A stretch of 64,000 bases of DNA, from NCBI GenBank assembly GCA_022799035.1, contig JAAWNQ010000006.1, forward strand, positions 1-64,000, in the 5' to 3' direction. Every line of letters begins with the position of its first letter. The stretch's first letter is position 1. This stretch comes from Oscillospiraceae bacterium. Its GTDB lineage: Bacteria; Bacillota; Clostridia; Oscillospirales; Oscillospiraceae. Shown here in pieces: positions 35,498 to 44,461 of this stretch. The position numbers were made by a program, and so were the translations under genes. A model generated the notes under the pieces. That model worked only from the letters and a program-made list of their open reading frames with translations. It had not been told where the DNA came from and did no database searches.

Positions 35498-35607
35498 CCT
35501 GCCCCGCTTTGCGGGGCAGGATATGAAATGGCCCAGGCCATTTCAGCATGCTAAAGCGCCAAATTTTGAACGGGGTATATTATAGCACGGCAGGTAAAAA
35601 TTGTAAA
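35498..35607 (-). promoter_or_regulatory. Promoter and tandem-hairpin leader of oppA
   Basis: On minus: TTTACA (35607-35602), 17 bp, TATAAT (35584-35579). The transcript then carries GAAATGGCC/GGCCATTTC (35544-35525) and CCTGCCCCGC/GCGGGGCAGG (35520-35498), about 70 nt before the start codon. Neither is followed by a T-run. Confidence 0.7.
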
Positions 35608-35611
35608 GAAA

Positions 35612-36652
35612 TTATTTGTCCAGCAAATGACAGGCCGCCCAGTGACCGGGCTGGTGCTCCTTGAATTCGGGGGCGCATTGCTTACACTTCTCACTGGCGT
35701 AAGGACAGCGGGTGTGGAACCGGCAGCCGGAGGGGGGATTCATGGGGGAGGGGATATCTCCCTCCAGCACGATCCGCTGCCGGGTACGGCTCACCTCCGG
35801 GTCGGGCACCGGCACGGCAGAGAGGAGGGTCTGGGAATAGGGGTGGAGGGGGTTCTTGTTGAGCTCGTAGCTCTCGGCCAGCTCCACCAGGCTCCCCAGA
35901 TACATGACGCCGATGCGGCTGGAAATGTGCCGCACCACACTGAGGTCATGGGCGATGAAGAGATAGGTGAGACCCAGGTCCTGCTGCATATCCTCCAGCA
36001 TGTTCACCACCTGGGACTGGATGGACACATCCAGGGCAGAGATAGGCTCGTCACAGACGATAAACTCCGGCTCCACCGCCAGGGCCCGGGCGATACCCAC
36101 CCGCTGCTGCTGGCCGCCGGAAAACTCGTGGGGGAACCGGTTGGCGTGTTCGGTGTTGAGCCCCACCCGGTCCAGAAGCTCCTTGATCCGCTCACTGCGC
36201 TCGGCCTTGGTCTTGCAGAGGCCGTGGATATCGATGGCCTCTCCGATGATCTCGCCCACCGTCATCCGGGGGTCCAGGGAGGCGGCGGGGTCCTGGAAGA
36301 TGATCTGCATCTTCCGGCGCATGTGGAACATATCCACCGCCTTGGCCTTGGGCACATTCTTTTTTACCAGAACGCTGCCGCCGTTCTCCAGCTCTTTGCG
36401 CTCAAAGGGGTATTCCCCCTTGTAGATGGTCTCGCCGTTGTAGATGATCTCCCCCGAGGTGGGCTCATGGAGCCGGAGAATGGTCCGGCCCAGGGTGGTC
36501 TTACCGCAGCCCGACTCGCCCACCAAGCCCAGGGTCTCGCCCTTATTGATGAAAAGGGATACATTCTCCACCGCCTGGACGCCGGGGCCTTTGACCCCCT
36601 TGACGGGGAAGTATTTATGAAGGTTTTTTACCTCCAGCAGCTTTTCAGCCAT
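35612..36652 (-). CDS. oppF: Oligopeptide ABC transporter ATPase OppF
   Basis: 346 aa from ATG 36652, overlapping the oppD end by 8 nt. Walker A is GESGCGKTT, the signature [15 protein letters not shown] and Walker [15 protein letters not shown]-terminal Cys-rich oligopeptide extension is present ([15 protein letters not shown]). An insertion of about 30 residues ([20 protein letters not shown]) sits between Walker A and the Q-loop. It pairs with OppD to power peptide import. Confidence 0.93.
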   Translation of the reverse strand: MAEKLLEVKNLHKYFPVKGVKGPGVQAVENVSLFINKGETLGLVGESGCGKTTLGRTILRLHEPTSGEIIYNGETIYKGEYPFERKELENGGSVLVKKNVPKAKAVDMFHMRRKMQIIFQDPAASLDPRMTVGEIIGEAIDIHGLCKTKAERSERIKELLDRVGLNTEHANRFPHEFSGGQQQRVGIARALAVEPEFIVCDEPISALDVSIQSQVVNMLEDMQQDLGLTYLFIAHDLSVVRHISSRIGVMYLGSLVELAESYELNKNPLHPYSQTLLSAVPVPDPEVSRTRQRIVLEGDIPSPMNPPSGCRFHTRCPYASEKCKQCAPEFKEHQPGHWAACHLLDK

Positions 36653-37661
36653 CGTTCTTCCCCTCCTTCTTCTCCAGAGCCTCCTGGACCCGCAGCCAAC
36701 AGGCGGAGCGGTGAGCCTCCCCCAGCTCCACATAGGGGGGCATCTTTTGGAGACAGACCTTCATGGCATGGGGACACCGAGGGGCGAAGGGGCAGCCCTC
36801 GGGGGGATTGAGCATATCCACGGGGGTTCCCTCGATGGGGATAAGCCGCTCGTGGCTGTCGGCGTCCAACCGGGGCATGGAGCGGAGGAGCCCCTCGGTA
36901 TAGGGGTGGGCGGGGGAGTAGAAGATGTCGTCCACCGGGCCCTGCTCCACCATCTTGCCGGCGTACATAACGCAGACCTTGTCGCAGATCTCGGCCACCA
37001 CGCCCAGGTTGTGGGTGATGAAGATGATGCCCATGTGGGTCTTCTTCTGCAGCTCCTTCATCAGCTCCAGGATCTGGGCCTGGATGGTCACGTCCAGAGC
37101 GGTGGTGGGCTCGTCGGCGATAAGGAGCTTGGGGTGGCAGATAAGGCCCATGGCGATCATCACCCGCTGGCGCATACCGCCGGAGAGCTCGTGGGGATAC
37201 TGCTTCATCCGCTGCTCCACATTGTTGATGCCCACCATGGTGAGCATCTCCATGGCCCGCTGGGCGGCGTCCTCCTTGGAAATGGCCTTGTCGTGGGCCC
37301 GGAGGGCCTCCACCAGCTGGTTGCCGATGGTGTAGACCGGGTTCAGGGAGGTCATGGGGTTCTGAAAGATCATGGCAGCCCGCCCGCCCCGAAGCTCGGT
37401 CATCTCCTTTTTGTTTTTCGCCAGCACATCCTCCCCCTCAAAGGTGATGGATCCGCCGGTGACCTTGCCAGGGGACTGGAGAAGACCCATGATGGCGTAG
37501 GCCTCCTGACTCTTGCCGGAGCCGGATTCGCCCACGATGCCCATGACCTCGTCCTCGTCCAGGGTATAGCTGATACCGCCCACGGCCTTGACCTCGCCGG
37601 CGGGGGTGAAGAAGGAGACGTGCAGGTCCTCCACTTCCAAAAGGTGCTTATTCTCACTCAT
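36645..37661 (-). CDS. oppD: Oligopeptide ABC transporter ATPase OppD
   Basis: 338 aa. Walker A is GESGSGKSQ, the signature [13 protein letters not shown] and Walker [15 protein letters not shown]. The C-terminal Cys-containing extension is [15 protein letters not shown], typical of this family and able to bind an Fe-S cluster in some members. It follows oppC by 19 nt and overlaps oppF. Confidence 0.93.
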   Translation of the reverse strand: MSENKHLLEVEDLHVSFFTPAGEVKAVGGISYTLDEDEVMGIVGESGSGKSQEAYAIMGLLQSPGKVTGGSITFEGEDVLAKNKKEMTELRGGRAAMIFQNPMTSLNPVYTIGNQLVEALRAHDKAISKEDAAQRAMEMLTMVGINNVEQRMKQYPHELSGGMRQRVMIAMGLICHPKLLIADEPTTALDVTIQAQILELMKELQKKTHMGIIFITHNLGVVAEICDKVCVMYAGKMVEQGPVDDIFYSPAHPYTEGLLRSMPRLDADSHERLIPIEGTPVDMLNPPEGCPFAPRCPHAMKVCLQKMPPYVELGEAHRSACWLRVQEALEKKEGKNDG

Positions 37662-37680
37662 GAGGATGTCTCCTCCTTTC

Positions 37681-39018
37681 TCACTTTTTCAGTTTGGGAT
37701 CCAGGGCGTCCCGGAGGCCGTCGCCCACCAGATTCAGGCTCAGGATCATCACACTGAGCAGGACGGCGGGGAACAGCAGCCGCTCGGGATAGCTGTACAT
37801 GCCGCCCAAGGCGTCGGTACACATGGAGCCCAGGGAGGTCATGGGGGTATCCACACCCACGCCCAGATAGCTCAGGAAGCTCTCCACAAAGATGGCGGAG
37901 GGGATCTGGAGGAAGGTGGTGGTGACGATCTGGCCGATACAGTTGGGAAGCAGATGCTTCTTGATGATCCGCCCGCCCTTGGCGCCCAGGGCCTTGGCGG
38001 CGGTGACATACTCCTGCTGCTTGAGCTGGAGGATCTGGCCCCGGATGATCCGGGACATGGTCACCCAATAGAGGGAGCCAAAGGCGATGAACATGGCGAT
38101 CACGTTGGTTCCCACCGTGTGGAACAGGGTCCCGATGACGCCGGTGGAGGTAGCCAGACTCTCGGCAAACCGCTCCTTCAGCACCACGGAGATCAGCAGG
38201 ATCACCAGCACCTCGGGCACCGACTGAATGACCTCCACGATCCGCTGCATGACCGCGTCCACCATCCCTCCGGCATAGCCGGAGACGGAGCCGTAGACAG
38301 CGCCGATGATCAGCACCAGCAGGGCGGCGAACACGCCTACCAGCAGGGAGACCCGGGCGCCGATCATGGTACGGACCATAATGTCCCGGCCAAAGCCGTC
38401 AGTGCCGAAAACGTGGGGGAAGACCTTCTCCCCGGCGGCCTTCCGCTCCAGCTCCTTCCGGGAGTAGCCAAACAGCTTGGTCTTCAGGCCGTTCTCCGCA
38501 ATGATGCTCTCCTCGGTGACCTCGCTGTCGCCGCCGGCCTGCTTGGCCTGGTTCTTGATGGTGACCTCCTCCATGATGGAGAGCTTCCGGCCCTCGGCCT
38601 CCGCCTTGGCCCGGGCCGCAGCCACAGCCTCCTCGGGGGTCATGCTGCTCTCGGCGGCCTCGGTGAGCTTCTCCTCAATGAAAAGCTGGTCCTCCAGAGA
38701 ATAGTGGAAGGCGTGGAGATTTTCCGCGCCCCGGTTGAACTGGTCATAGCCGTAAGGCACCACCATGGGTCCCACGAAGGCAAAGAGCACGATAAGCACC
38801 AGCACGGCCAAGGCCACCATAGCCACCGCGTTGCGGCGGAACCGCCGCCAAGCGTCCTTCCAATAGGAGGTGGGGGGACGGTCGGGGATGAAGCCTTCCT
38901 TCTCCGCCTTGTCGGCGGGGACAAAGGAGCCGGAGGTCAGGGTCCCGAAATCAAAGGCTTCCTCGTTCAAGTGAAGGGACCAGGGCTTGCGAAGGGGAAC
39001 TTTCTTCTCGTCAGCCAT
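37681..39018 (-). CDS. oppC: Oligopeptide ABC transporter permease OppC, with long external insert
   Basis: 445 aa against about 300 for typical OppC. The N-terminal cytoplasmic part and first membrane helix (AVLVLIVLFAFVGPMVVPYG) are followed by an insert of roughly 100 residues, rich in Glu, Ala and Lys (EEAVAAARAKAEAEG), before GTDGFGRDIMVRTMIGARVSL, where the normal domain resumes. The EAA loop is VTAAKALGAKGGRIIKKHLLPN. The insert should face outside and could be coiled-coil. It lies three nt after oppB. Confidence 0.9.
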   Translation of the reverse strand: MADEKKVPLRKPWSLHLNEEAFDFGTLTSGSFVPADKAEKEGFIPDRPPTSYWKDAWRRFRRNAVAMVALAVLVLIVLFAFVGPMVVPYGYDQFNRGAENLHAFHYSLEDQLFIEEKLTEAAESSMTPEEAVAAARAKAEAEGRKLSIMEEVTIKNQAKQAGGDSEVTEESIIAENGLKTKLFGYSRKELERKAAGEKVFPHVFGTDGFGRDIMVRTMIGARVSLLVGVFAALLVLIIGAVYGSVSGYAGGMVDAVMQRIVEVIQSVPEVLVILLISVVLKERFAESLATSTGVIGTLFHTVGTNVIAMFIAFGSLYWVTMSRIIRGQILQLKQQEYVTAAKALGAKGGRIIKKHLLPNCIGQIVTTTFLQIPSAIFVESFLSYLGVGVDTPMTSLGSMCTDALGGMYSYPERLLFPAVLLSVMILSLNLVGDGLRDALDPKLKK

Positions 39019-39021
39019 GCC

Positions 39022-39954
39022 TCAGCCCTCCTTTGCCAGATTGATCCGAGGATCCACCACTTTATAAAGGAGGTCCACGATCAGGTTCATGATGATAACG
39101 AAGGACGCCAGGAAAATGGTGGTGCCCATAATGACGGGATAGTCCCGGTTGGTGATGCACTGGACAAAGTACTTGCCCAGGCCGGGGATGGTGAATACCT
39201 TCTCCACCACAAAGCCGCCGCAGAGAACAAAGGCGATCTGGGGGCCTAGGTAGGTCAGGACCGGAATAAAGGCATTCCGCAGCGCGTGCTTGAGGACCAC
39301 CTTCCGGGTGATAAGGCCCTTGGCCCGGGCGGTCTTGATATACTCCTGGCTCAGGGCGTCCAGCATGGAGGTCCGGGTCTGCCGGGCGATATAGCACATG
39401 GGGTAGAAGCCCAGAGCCATACAGGGCAGCACATAGCTGCGCCAGTTGGAGCCGTCAAAGATGGTGGGGAAGGGCTTTCCCGAGCCGCACAGCAGCAGCA
39501 ACAGCAGGGTCGCCACCACAAAGGAGGGCAAGGATATGCCCATGGTACACACCACCCGCAGGGTGGAGTCCACCGCCCTGCCTCGATAATATGCCGAGAT
39601 ACAGCCCAAAAGCACACCTACGACCACCGCCCAGGAGATGGCGATGGCGCCGATCTTGGCGGAGGTGGGGAACATCTCCTTGATGATCCGGACCACGGGA
39701 TAGTTCTTCTGGGTCTTGATGCTCACGCCCAGGTCCCCCTTGAGCAGGTTGCCCATATAGATCAGGTACTGCTCCGGGATGGACTTGTTCAGTCCGTACT
39801 TCTCATTGAGGGCGTCCACCACCGACTGGGGGGGATTTTTCTCGCTGAGGAACGGGTTTCCGGGGATGGCCTTCATCAGAAAGAAGGTCAGCGTGGCGAT
39901 GGCGAGAATGGTCAACAATGCCATCAGCACTCGCTTCACAACGTATTTTGCCAT
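39022..39954 (-). CDS. oppB: Oligopeptide ABC transporter permease OppB
   Basis: 310 aa with six membrane helices. The N-terminus YVVKRVLMALLTILAIATLTFFLMKAIPG is characteristic, and the EAA-loop sequence is KTARAKGLITRKVVLKHALRNAF. It is the first gene of oppBCDF and forms the channel with OppC. Upstream lies a good promoter. Confidence 0.93.
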   Translation of the reverse strand: MAKYVVKRVLMALLTILAIATLTFFLMKAIPGNPFLSEKNPPQSVVDALNEKYGLNKSIPEQYLIYMGNLLKGDLGVSIKTQKNYPVVRIIKEMFPTSAKIGAIAISWAVVVGVLLGCISAYYRGRAVDSTLRVVCTMGISLPSFVVATLLLLLLCGSGKPFPTIFDGSNWRSYVLPCMALGFYPMCYIARQTRTSMLDALSQEYIKTARAKGLITRKVVLKHALRNAFIPVLTYLGPQIAFVLCGGFVVEKVFTIPGLGKYFVQCITNRDYPVIMGTTIFLASFVIIMNLIVDLLYKVVDPRINLAKEG

Positions 39955-40023
39955 TTTGTCACTCCCTAAAATTCATATCTCAGAAGCGGCCCCCAGGGGA
40001 CGCTTTTTCAGAACGGTTTTTCT

Positions 40024-40052
40024 ATTTTACCTCAAAATCCTCATCACGTCAA
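40024..40052 (-). promoter_or_regulatory. Promoter of oppBCDF
   Basis: TTGACG (40052-40047), 17 bp, TAAAAT (40029-40024) on minus, about 70 nt before oppB. Confidence 0.75.
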
Positions 40053-40179
40053 GGTTTTGCTCTTTTGAAAATACTTCTTGTTTGCAAAACATTTCCCTGT
40101 CCGTCCACAGCCGGAAAACTCCACCCCTAATTTTTTCCGGCCACCGCCCTTCGAGCGAGGATTTTTGTCCGCACAGGAA

Positions 40180-40222
40180 AGACAAATGCAGGAAACAGAA
40201 TCCGTTTCCTGCATTTTATTCT
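40180..40222 (-). terminator. Terminator of the DEAD-box helicase gene
   Basis: AAATGCAGGAAAC / GTTTCCTGCATTT (40184-40196 / 40204-40216), with T-rich flanks on both strands. Confidence 0.7.
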
Positions 40223-40266
40223 CTCTTTCCCCAAATCGTTCCCCGGGTGGGACCTCCGCCCTCCGC

Positions 40267-41433
40267 TCACAGCTCCAACAGGGTCCCCTTTTCATATTTC
40301 AGCGCCTTGACCTCATTCCGGGTCCCTTTGACAATGGCATCCATCCGTAGTTCCTCCGTAATGCCGGAGATGAAGGTATAGGCCACCCCATGCCGCTTGG
40401 CCCGACCGGTACGGCCGATCCGGTGGACGTAGTATTCGTTCTCATCGGGCACATCGTAGTTGAACACCGCGTCCACGTCGTCGATATCCAATCCCCGGGC
40501 GGCCACGTCGGTGGCTACCAGGACCTGGAGCTTCCCCTCCCGGAACCGGGCCAGGGTCTTTTCCCGAGTGGCCTGCTGGATATCCCCGTGGATGGCCTCG
40601 CACTTCACGCCCCCCATGCGGAGAAGGCCGGAAAGGCGGTCGGTCATATTTTTGGTGTTGCAGAAGGCGATGGCCCGCTCGTAGCCCCCGTGCTCCAGAA
40701 GCCGGAGCATCAGCTCCGCCTTGGCGGAGCGGTCCACCTCGATACGGTACTGGTCGATGTCCGGCTTGTTCTCCACGTCGGCCTGGACGGTGATCTCCAC
40801 CGGGTCCCGCTGGTAGACCCAGGAGATATCCATCACTTCCCGGGAAATGGTGGCCGAGAACATGCCGATATTCTTCCGGGACTTGATCTGGTCCAGGATC
40901 CGGGTCACGTCCCGGATAAAGCCCATGTCCAGCATCCGGTCGGCCTCGTCCAGCACCACGGTCTCCACCCTGTCCAACCGGATGGTCCGCCGCTTCATGT
41001 GGTCCATGAGCCGGCCGGGGGTAGCCACCACGATCTGGGGATGCTCCTTCAATCTCTTGATCTGCTTTTCGATGGGGGCCCCGCCGTAAAGGACCACGGT
41101 CTTGACCCCCTCCTTAAACTCGCACAGATCCTGGAGCTCCTCCTGGATCTGGATGGCCAGTTCCCGGGTGGGGGCCAGCACCAGTCCGGTCACGTCGCCG
41201 CACTCCGGGTCGGTATGCTCTACCATGGGGATCCCGAAGGCAAAGGTCTTTCCCGTCCCGGTGGGGGCCTTGGCGATCACATCCCTGCCCTCCATAAAAT
41301 AGGGGATGGACCCCGACTGAACCGGGGTAGCCCGCTCATAGCCCTTTTTCTGAAGGGCCTTCATGATCTCAGGGGAAAGCCCCAGCTCATCATAGCGCTT
41401 GATCTCTGTTATCTTCTCTCCGTTGATCTCCAT
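40267..41433 (-). CDS. DEAD-box RNA helicase
   Basis: 388 aa from ATG 41433. All core motifs are present: Q motif region ATPVQSGSIP, motif I APTGTGKT, Ia PTRELA, DEAD, SAT in FSATIS, and HRIGRTGR. There is no RNA-binding C-terminal extension, so it is a minimal helicase. The likely role is RNA remodelling in ribosome assembly or decay. Monocistronic. Confidence 0.93.
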   Translation of the reverse strand: MEINGEKITEIKRYDELGLSPEIMKALQKKGYERATPVQSGSIPYFMEGRDVIAKAPTGTGKTFAFGIPMVEHTDPECGDVTGLVLAPTRELAIQIQEELQDLCEFKEGVKTVVLYGGAPIEKQIKRLKEHPQIVVATPGRLMDHMKRRTIRLDRVETVVLDEADRMLDMGFIRDVTRILDQIKSRKNIGMFSATISREVMDISWVYQRDPVEITVQADVENKPDIDQYRIEVDRSAKAELMLRLLEHGGYERAIAFCNTKNMTDRLSGLLRMGGVKCEAIHGDIQQATREKTLARFREGKLQVLVATDVAARGLDIDDVDAVFNYDVPDENEYYVHRIGRTGRAKRHGVAYTFISGITEELRMDAIVKGTRNEVKALKYEKGTLLEL

Positions 41434-41539
41434 AGGAAAAATCCTTCCCTTTCTTCTTTTGGCCGTTTCCTGTTTCTTTAATATACCACACTCTCTGCCT
41501 GTGTGCAACCGCCCTTCCGGAAAGCTTTCCCGTAGCTAC

Positions 41540-41580
41540 AGCGGCCCCGGGCTGTCCTGAGGACTGCCCGGGGCCGCTTA
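41540..41580 (-). terminator. Inverted repeat, possible terminator of the desulfidase-like gene
   Basis: GCGGCCCCGGGC / GCCCGGGGCCGC (41541-41552 / 41566-41577). No T-run follows on minus, so termination is not certain. Confidence 0.5.
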
Positions 41581-41590
41581 TGGTCTTTTA

Positions 41591-42868
41591 TCAAACCTTC
41601 TCGGTCATGATCCGCAGGATCTCCCGGTCGGTGTCCGCCATGCCGTCCCGGCCTACCCGGCTCACCGTCCGGATGGTCTCCTCTACCCCTTTGCGGACGA
41701 TGCCCTCTCCGGCGTAAAACTGCCGTCCCCCCTGGTACATCTGCCAACCCACGATGCCCGCGTCCACCGCGCTGGCGATTTTGGCCGCGCAGGAGGGCTT
41801 GGCCCCATCACAGACGATACCCGAAACGATGGCCAGGCTGTTTACCAGAGTGTGGGCCACCTCCTCAAAGCCGCCGCCGTGGAGGTAGGCGATGGCCGCT
41901 CCCGCCGCGCACCCGGCGCTTACCGCGCCGCAGTAGGCGCTCAGCCGGCCAATCCCGCTTTTCAGATGGACGGTGAGCAGATTGGATACCAGCAGAGCCC
42001 GGTAGCGGGCCTCGTCATCGCACCCCAGCTCCCTGGCATACTCAATGACCGGCAGACTGGCGGTCATCCCCTGGTTCCCGCTGCCGGAATTGATGATAAC
42101 GGGCAGCTCGCACCCGCCCATACGGGCGTCGCTCCCCGCGGCGGCGGCGGCTCTGGCCCGGACCGCCACATCCTCATTCCCGTAACAGCGCAGCAGAGTG
42201 CAGCCCACAGCGGCCCCCCACTCCCCCGTCAACCCCTGGTCCCGGATGGCGGTGTTATAGGCGATCTGCCGGTCCAGGGTCTCGGTCACGTCCTTCAGGT
42301 CGGCTGTGTCCGCAAAGTCCAGGATCCCCTCCACTGTCAGCAGATCCGTGTCCTCCGCCGGACCCTCGGTCTCAGCCGCCTTGCTCTCCAGCACCTTCCC
42401 GTCCAGTTCAGCCAAAACGATGTTGGTGTGGTAGCCTGTGATCCGCACCCTGGCGCAGTGGCCGCCGCCGTAAGCTTCCACCAGGATGTCAAACACCTCC
42501 GGCCCCTCCGCCGGGATCACCTCCACAGGACAGCTTTCCAGCAGGCGGGCCATCTCCTCCCGCTGTTCCTCCGTGACCGCGCTGATGACCTGAAGCTTCC
42601 GCTGGGCGTTGCCCACCACAAACCCGATGGCCACCGCGGTGGGGATCCCCCGGCCTCCCCCGGTGTTGGGCACCACCACGCTTTTCACATTTTTGATGAT
42701 GTTCCCGCTCACCCGGAGCACCGCCCTGTCAGGCAGCGTCCCCAGCAGGTCCCTGGCCTTGGCGCAGGCGCAGGCGATGGCCACCGGCTCGGTACAGCCC
42801 ATGGCGGGAACCAGCTCCTCCCGGAGTATTTTCACATAGGCCCCATACCGGGGATCCGTTTTCTGCAT
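41591..42868 (-). CDS. UPF0597 / L-cysteine desulfidase family protein (CyuA/CdsB-like)
   Basis: 425 aa. The family signature ELVPAMGCTEPVAIACACAKA includes the Cys proposed as an Fe-S ligand, and further conserved Cys lie in INSGSGNQGM context and SAYCGAVSAGCAAGAAIAYL and GAKPSCAAKIA. Characterised relatives (CyuA/YhaM in enterobacteria, archaeal CdsB) degrade L-cysteine to pyruvate, ammonia and sulfide with a 4Fe-4S cluster. It is divergent from the double-GntR regulator, which probably controls it. Substrate inferred from family. Confidence 0.85.
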   Translation of the reverse strand: MQKTDPRYGAYVKILREELVPAMGCTEPVAIACACAKARDLLGTLPDRAVLRVSGNIIKNVKSVVVPNTGGGRGIPTAVAIGFVVGNAQRKLQVISAVTEEQREEMARLLESCPVEVIPAEGPEVFDILVEAYGGGHCARVRITGYHTNIVLAELDGKVLESKAAETEGPAEDTDLLTVEGILDFADTADLKDVTETLDRQIAYNTAIRDQGLTGEWGAAVGCTLLRCYGNEDVAVRARAAAAAGSDARMGGCELPVIINSGSGNQGMTASLPVIEYARELGCDDEARYRALLVSNLLTVHLKSGIGRLSAYCGAVSAGCAAGAAIAYLHGGGFEEVAHTLVNSLAIVSGIVCDGAKPSCAAKIASAVDAGIVGWQMYQGGRQFYAGEGIVRKGVEETIRTVSRVGRDGMADTDREILRIMTEKV

Positions 42869-42976
42869 AAAATCCCATCCTTTTCCCGCCGAACCGCTGA
42901 CTTCCGGCGTTTGATATGATATAATAGAATAAGAATTTGTTCAAACCATAGGCTCCGGCCGGGAGTGAGGTGACTT

Positions 42977-44392
42977 ATGGAGAAGGAGATCCCTCTCTAC
43001 GAATCCATTTACAACAAGATCGTCAACCGGGTCCTGATCGGCTTTTATCCCAAGGGCTATCAGCTTTCCTCGGCCCAAAAGATACACGCCCGGTATGGGG
43101 TGGGCTACACCAGTATCCGCCGGGCCCTCCGACTGCTGGAGCAGGACGGCTTTATCCGACAGGAGGAGCGCAAGCGGCCCGTGGTGGTCTTTGACCTGGA
43201 GGACCCCTCCTGCCGCCGGCTTCGCTGGCAGATCTTCCTATCCCATAGGGACGCCCACTTAGACTGCTACCAGGCCACCCCTCTCCTGCTTCCCGGCCTT
43301 GTATCCCTGGGAGCCCAAGCCCGCACTCCCCAGCTCTTGGAATCCTTGGAGGCCCTGTGCGCCCGGGAGGAGAGTTCCTTTTCCAACCGATACGACCTTC
43401 TGCTCCTGGCCCACACCTGGCAGTCCCTTGTGGTCCGGCAATCGGGCAACCGTCTGGCCTCCGACCTGCTTTTGCAGATCCGGGGCTTTGACGAGCTGCG
43501 CTGCTGCGCCCTGCCCTCGGCAGAGCTGGTCCCCGGGGAGGCCCGGGCCGCCCTCCAGACCCTCCGCTATTGGACCCGCCTTCTCCGGCAGGGGGATCTG
43601 GCCGGGCTTCATACCCTGACGTCCATCTTCTGCCTCCAGGCAATGTGCTGTCTGGACCGCTCCTTCCGGCCTCTGGCCGGGCTGCCGGAATCGGAGCAGG
43701 TCCGCCAGGTGGAGTTCCGCTGGTATGTGTATCAATCCCCCACCCCTCTCTACAAGAAGATCGCTTCCGATCTCCTCCGGACCGCTTACCTGGAGGGAAT
43801 GGGGGCCGGGGACTGCTTCCCCTCAGAGGCCACCCTTATGGACCGCTACCAGGTGGCCGCCATCACTGTCCGGGGGGCTTTGGCCCTGCTCAACAACCTG
43901 GGCATGGCCCAGACCGTGAACGGGGTTGGGACCCTGTTTACCGACTCCTGCGGAGATTCCGGGGAGATCCTCCCCTACCTCCGGGAAGGCCGGGAGAGTA
44001 TGGAGATCCTGGCCGCCAGCTACGCCCTGGCCCTGTCCGCCGCCCCCCGGCTCTCTCCTCAAGAGGTGACACTCCTCCGGGAGGGACTGCCGGAGTACCG
44101 CTGTCAGGAAGGGGCCGCCCTCTTTCTCCTGCGAAAGCTGACCGCCACCGTCTCCAGCCACGCCCTGGACACCGTGTTTGAGCAGTTGGAGAGCCGGTAC
44201 ATATTCGGCCTGTACGCCAGCGCCCTCCCCTCCTCCCCCGGAAGAGAGAACGCCCTGAAACACGCCTTCCTTCAGGCCGACGCCTGTCTGTCCCATCTGG
44301 AGGCGGGGGAGCTGGAGGACTTTGCCCGGGGGCTGTCCGGCCTGTGCCGGGACCTATGCCGGGAGCTGCCCTCGGTCTCCCAGGAAACGTGA
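42977..44392 (+). CDS. Regulator with two GntR-type winged-helix domains
   Basis: 471 aa. The first GntR domain is at about 5-72 (PLYESIYNKIVNRVLIGFYPKG, YTSIRRALRLLEQDGFI). The second, at about 254-325, repeats the pattern (TPLYKKIASDLLRTAYLEGM, FPSEATLMDRYQVAAITVRG, ALLNNLGMAQTVNG). Between and after them are two helical regions of about 130-180 residues with no recognised ligand domain; the whole looks like an internal duplication. It is divergent from the desulfidase-like gene across 108 bp, suggesting local control. ATG has GTGAGGTGACTT upstream. Confidence 0.75.
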   Translation: MEKEIPLYESIYNKIVNRVLIGFYPKGYQLSSAQKIHARYGVGYTSIRRALRLLEQDGFIRQEERKRPVVVFDLEDPSCRRLRWQIFLSHRDAHLDCYQATPLLLPGLVSLGAQARTPQLLESLEALCAREESSFSNRYDLLLLAHTWQSLVVRQSGNRLASDLLLQIRGFDELRCCALPSAELVPGEARAALQTLRYWTRLLRQGDLAGLHTLTSIFCLQAMCCLDRSFRPLAGLPESEQVRQVEFRWYVYQSPTPLYKKIASDLLRTAYLEGMGAGDCFPSEATLMDRYQVAAITVRGALALLNNLGMAQTVNGVGTLFTDSCGDSGEILPYLREGRESMEILAASYALALSAAPRLSPQEVTLLREGLPEYRCQEGAALFLLRKLTATVSSHALDTVFEQLESRYIFGLYASALPSSPGRENALKHAFLQADACLSHLEAGELEDFARGLSGLCRDLCRELPSVSQET

Positions 44393-44405
44393 CCTTTTTC
44401 AAGGT

Positions 44406-44450
44406 ATAATTGCCCCGCGCCCTTCCAGCGCGGGGCAATTATTGTTTTTA
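44406..44450. terminator. Terminator between convergent genes
   Basis: AATTGCCCCGCGC / GCGCGGGGCAATT (44408-44420 / 44428-44440), followed by ATTGTTTTTA on plus. Confidence 0.8.
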
Positions 44451-44461
44451 TGTCAGACCGC

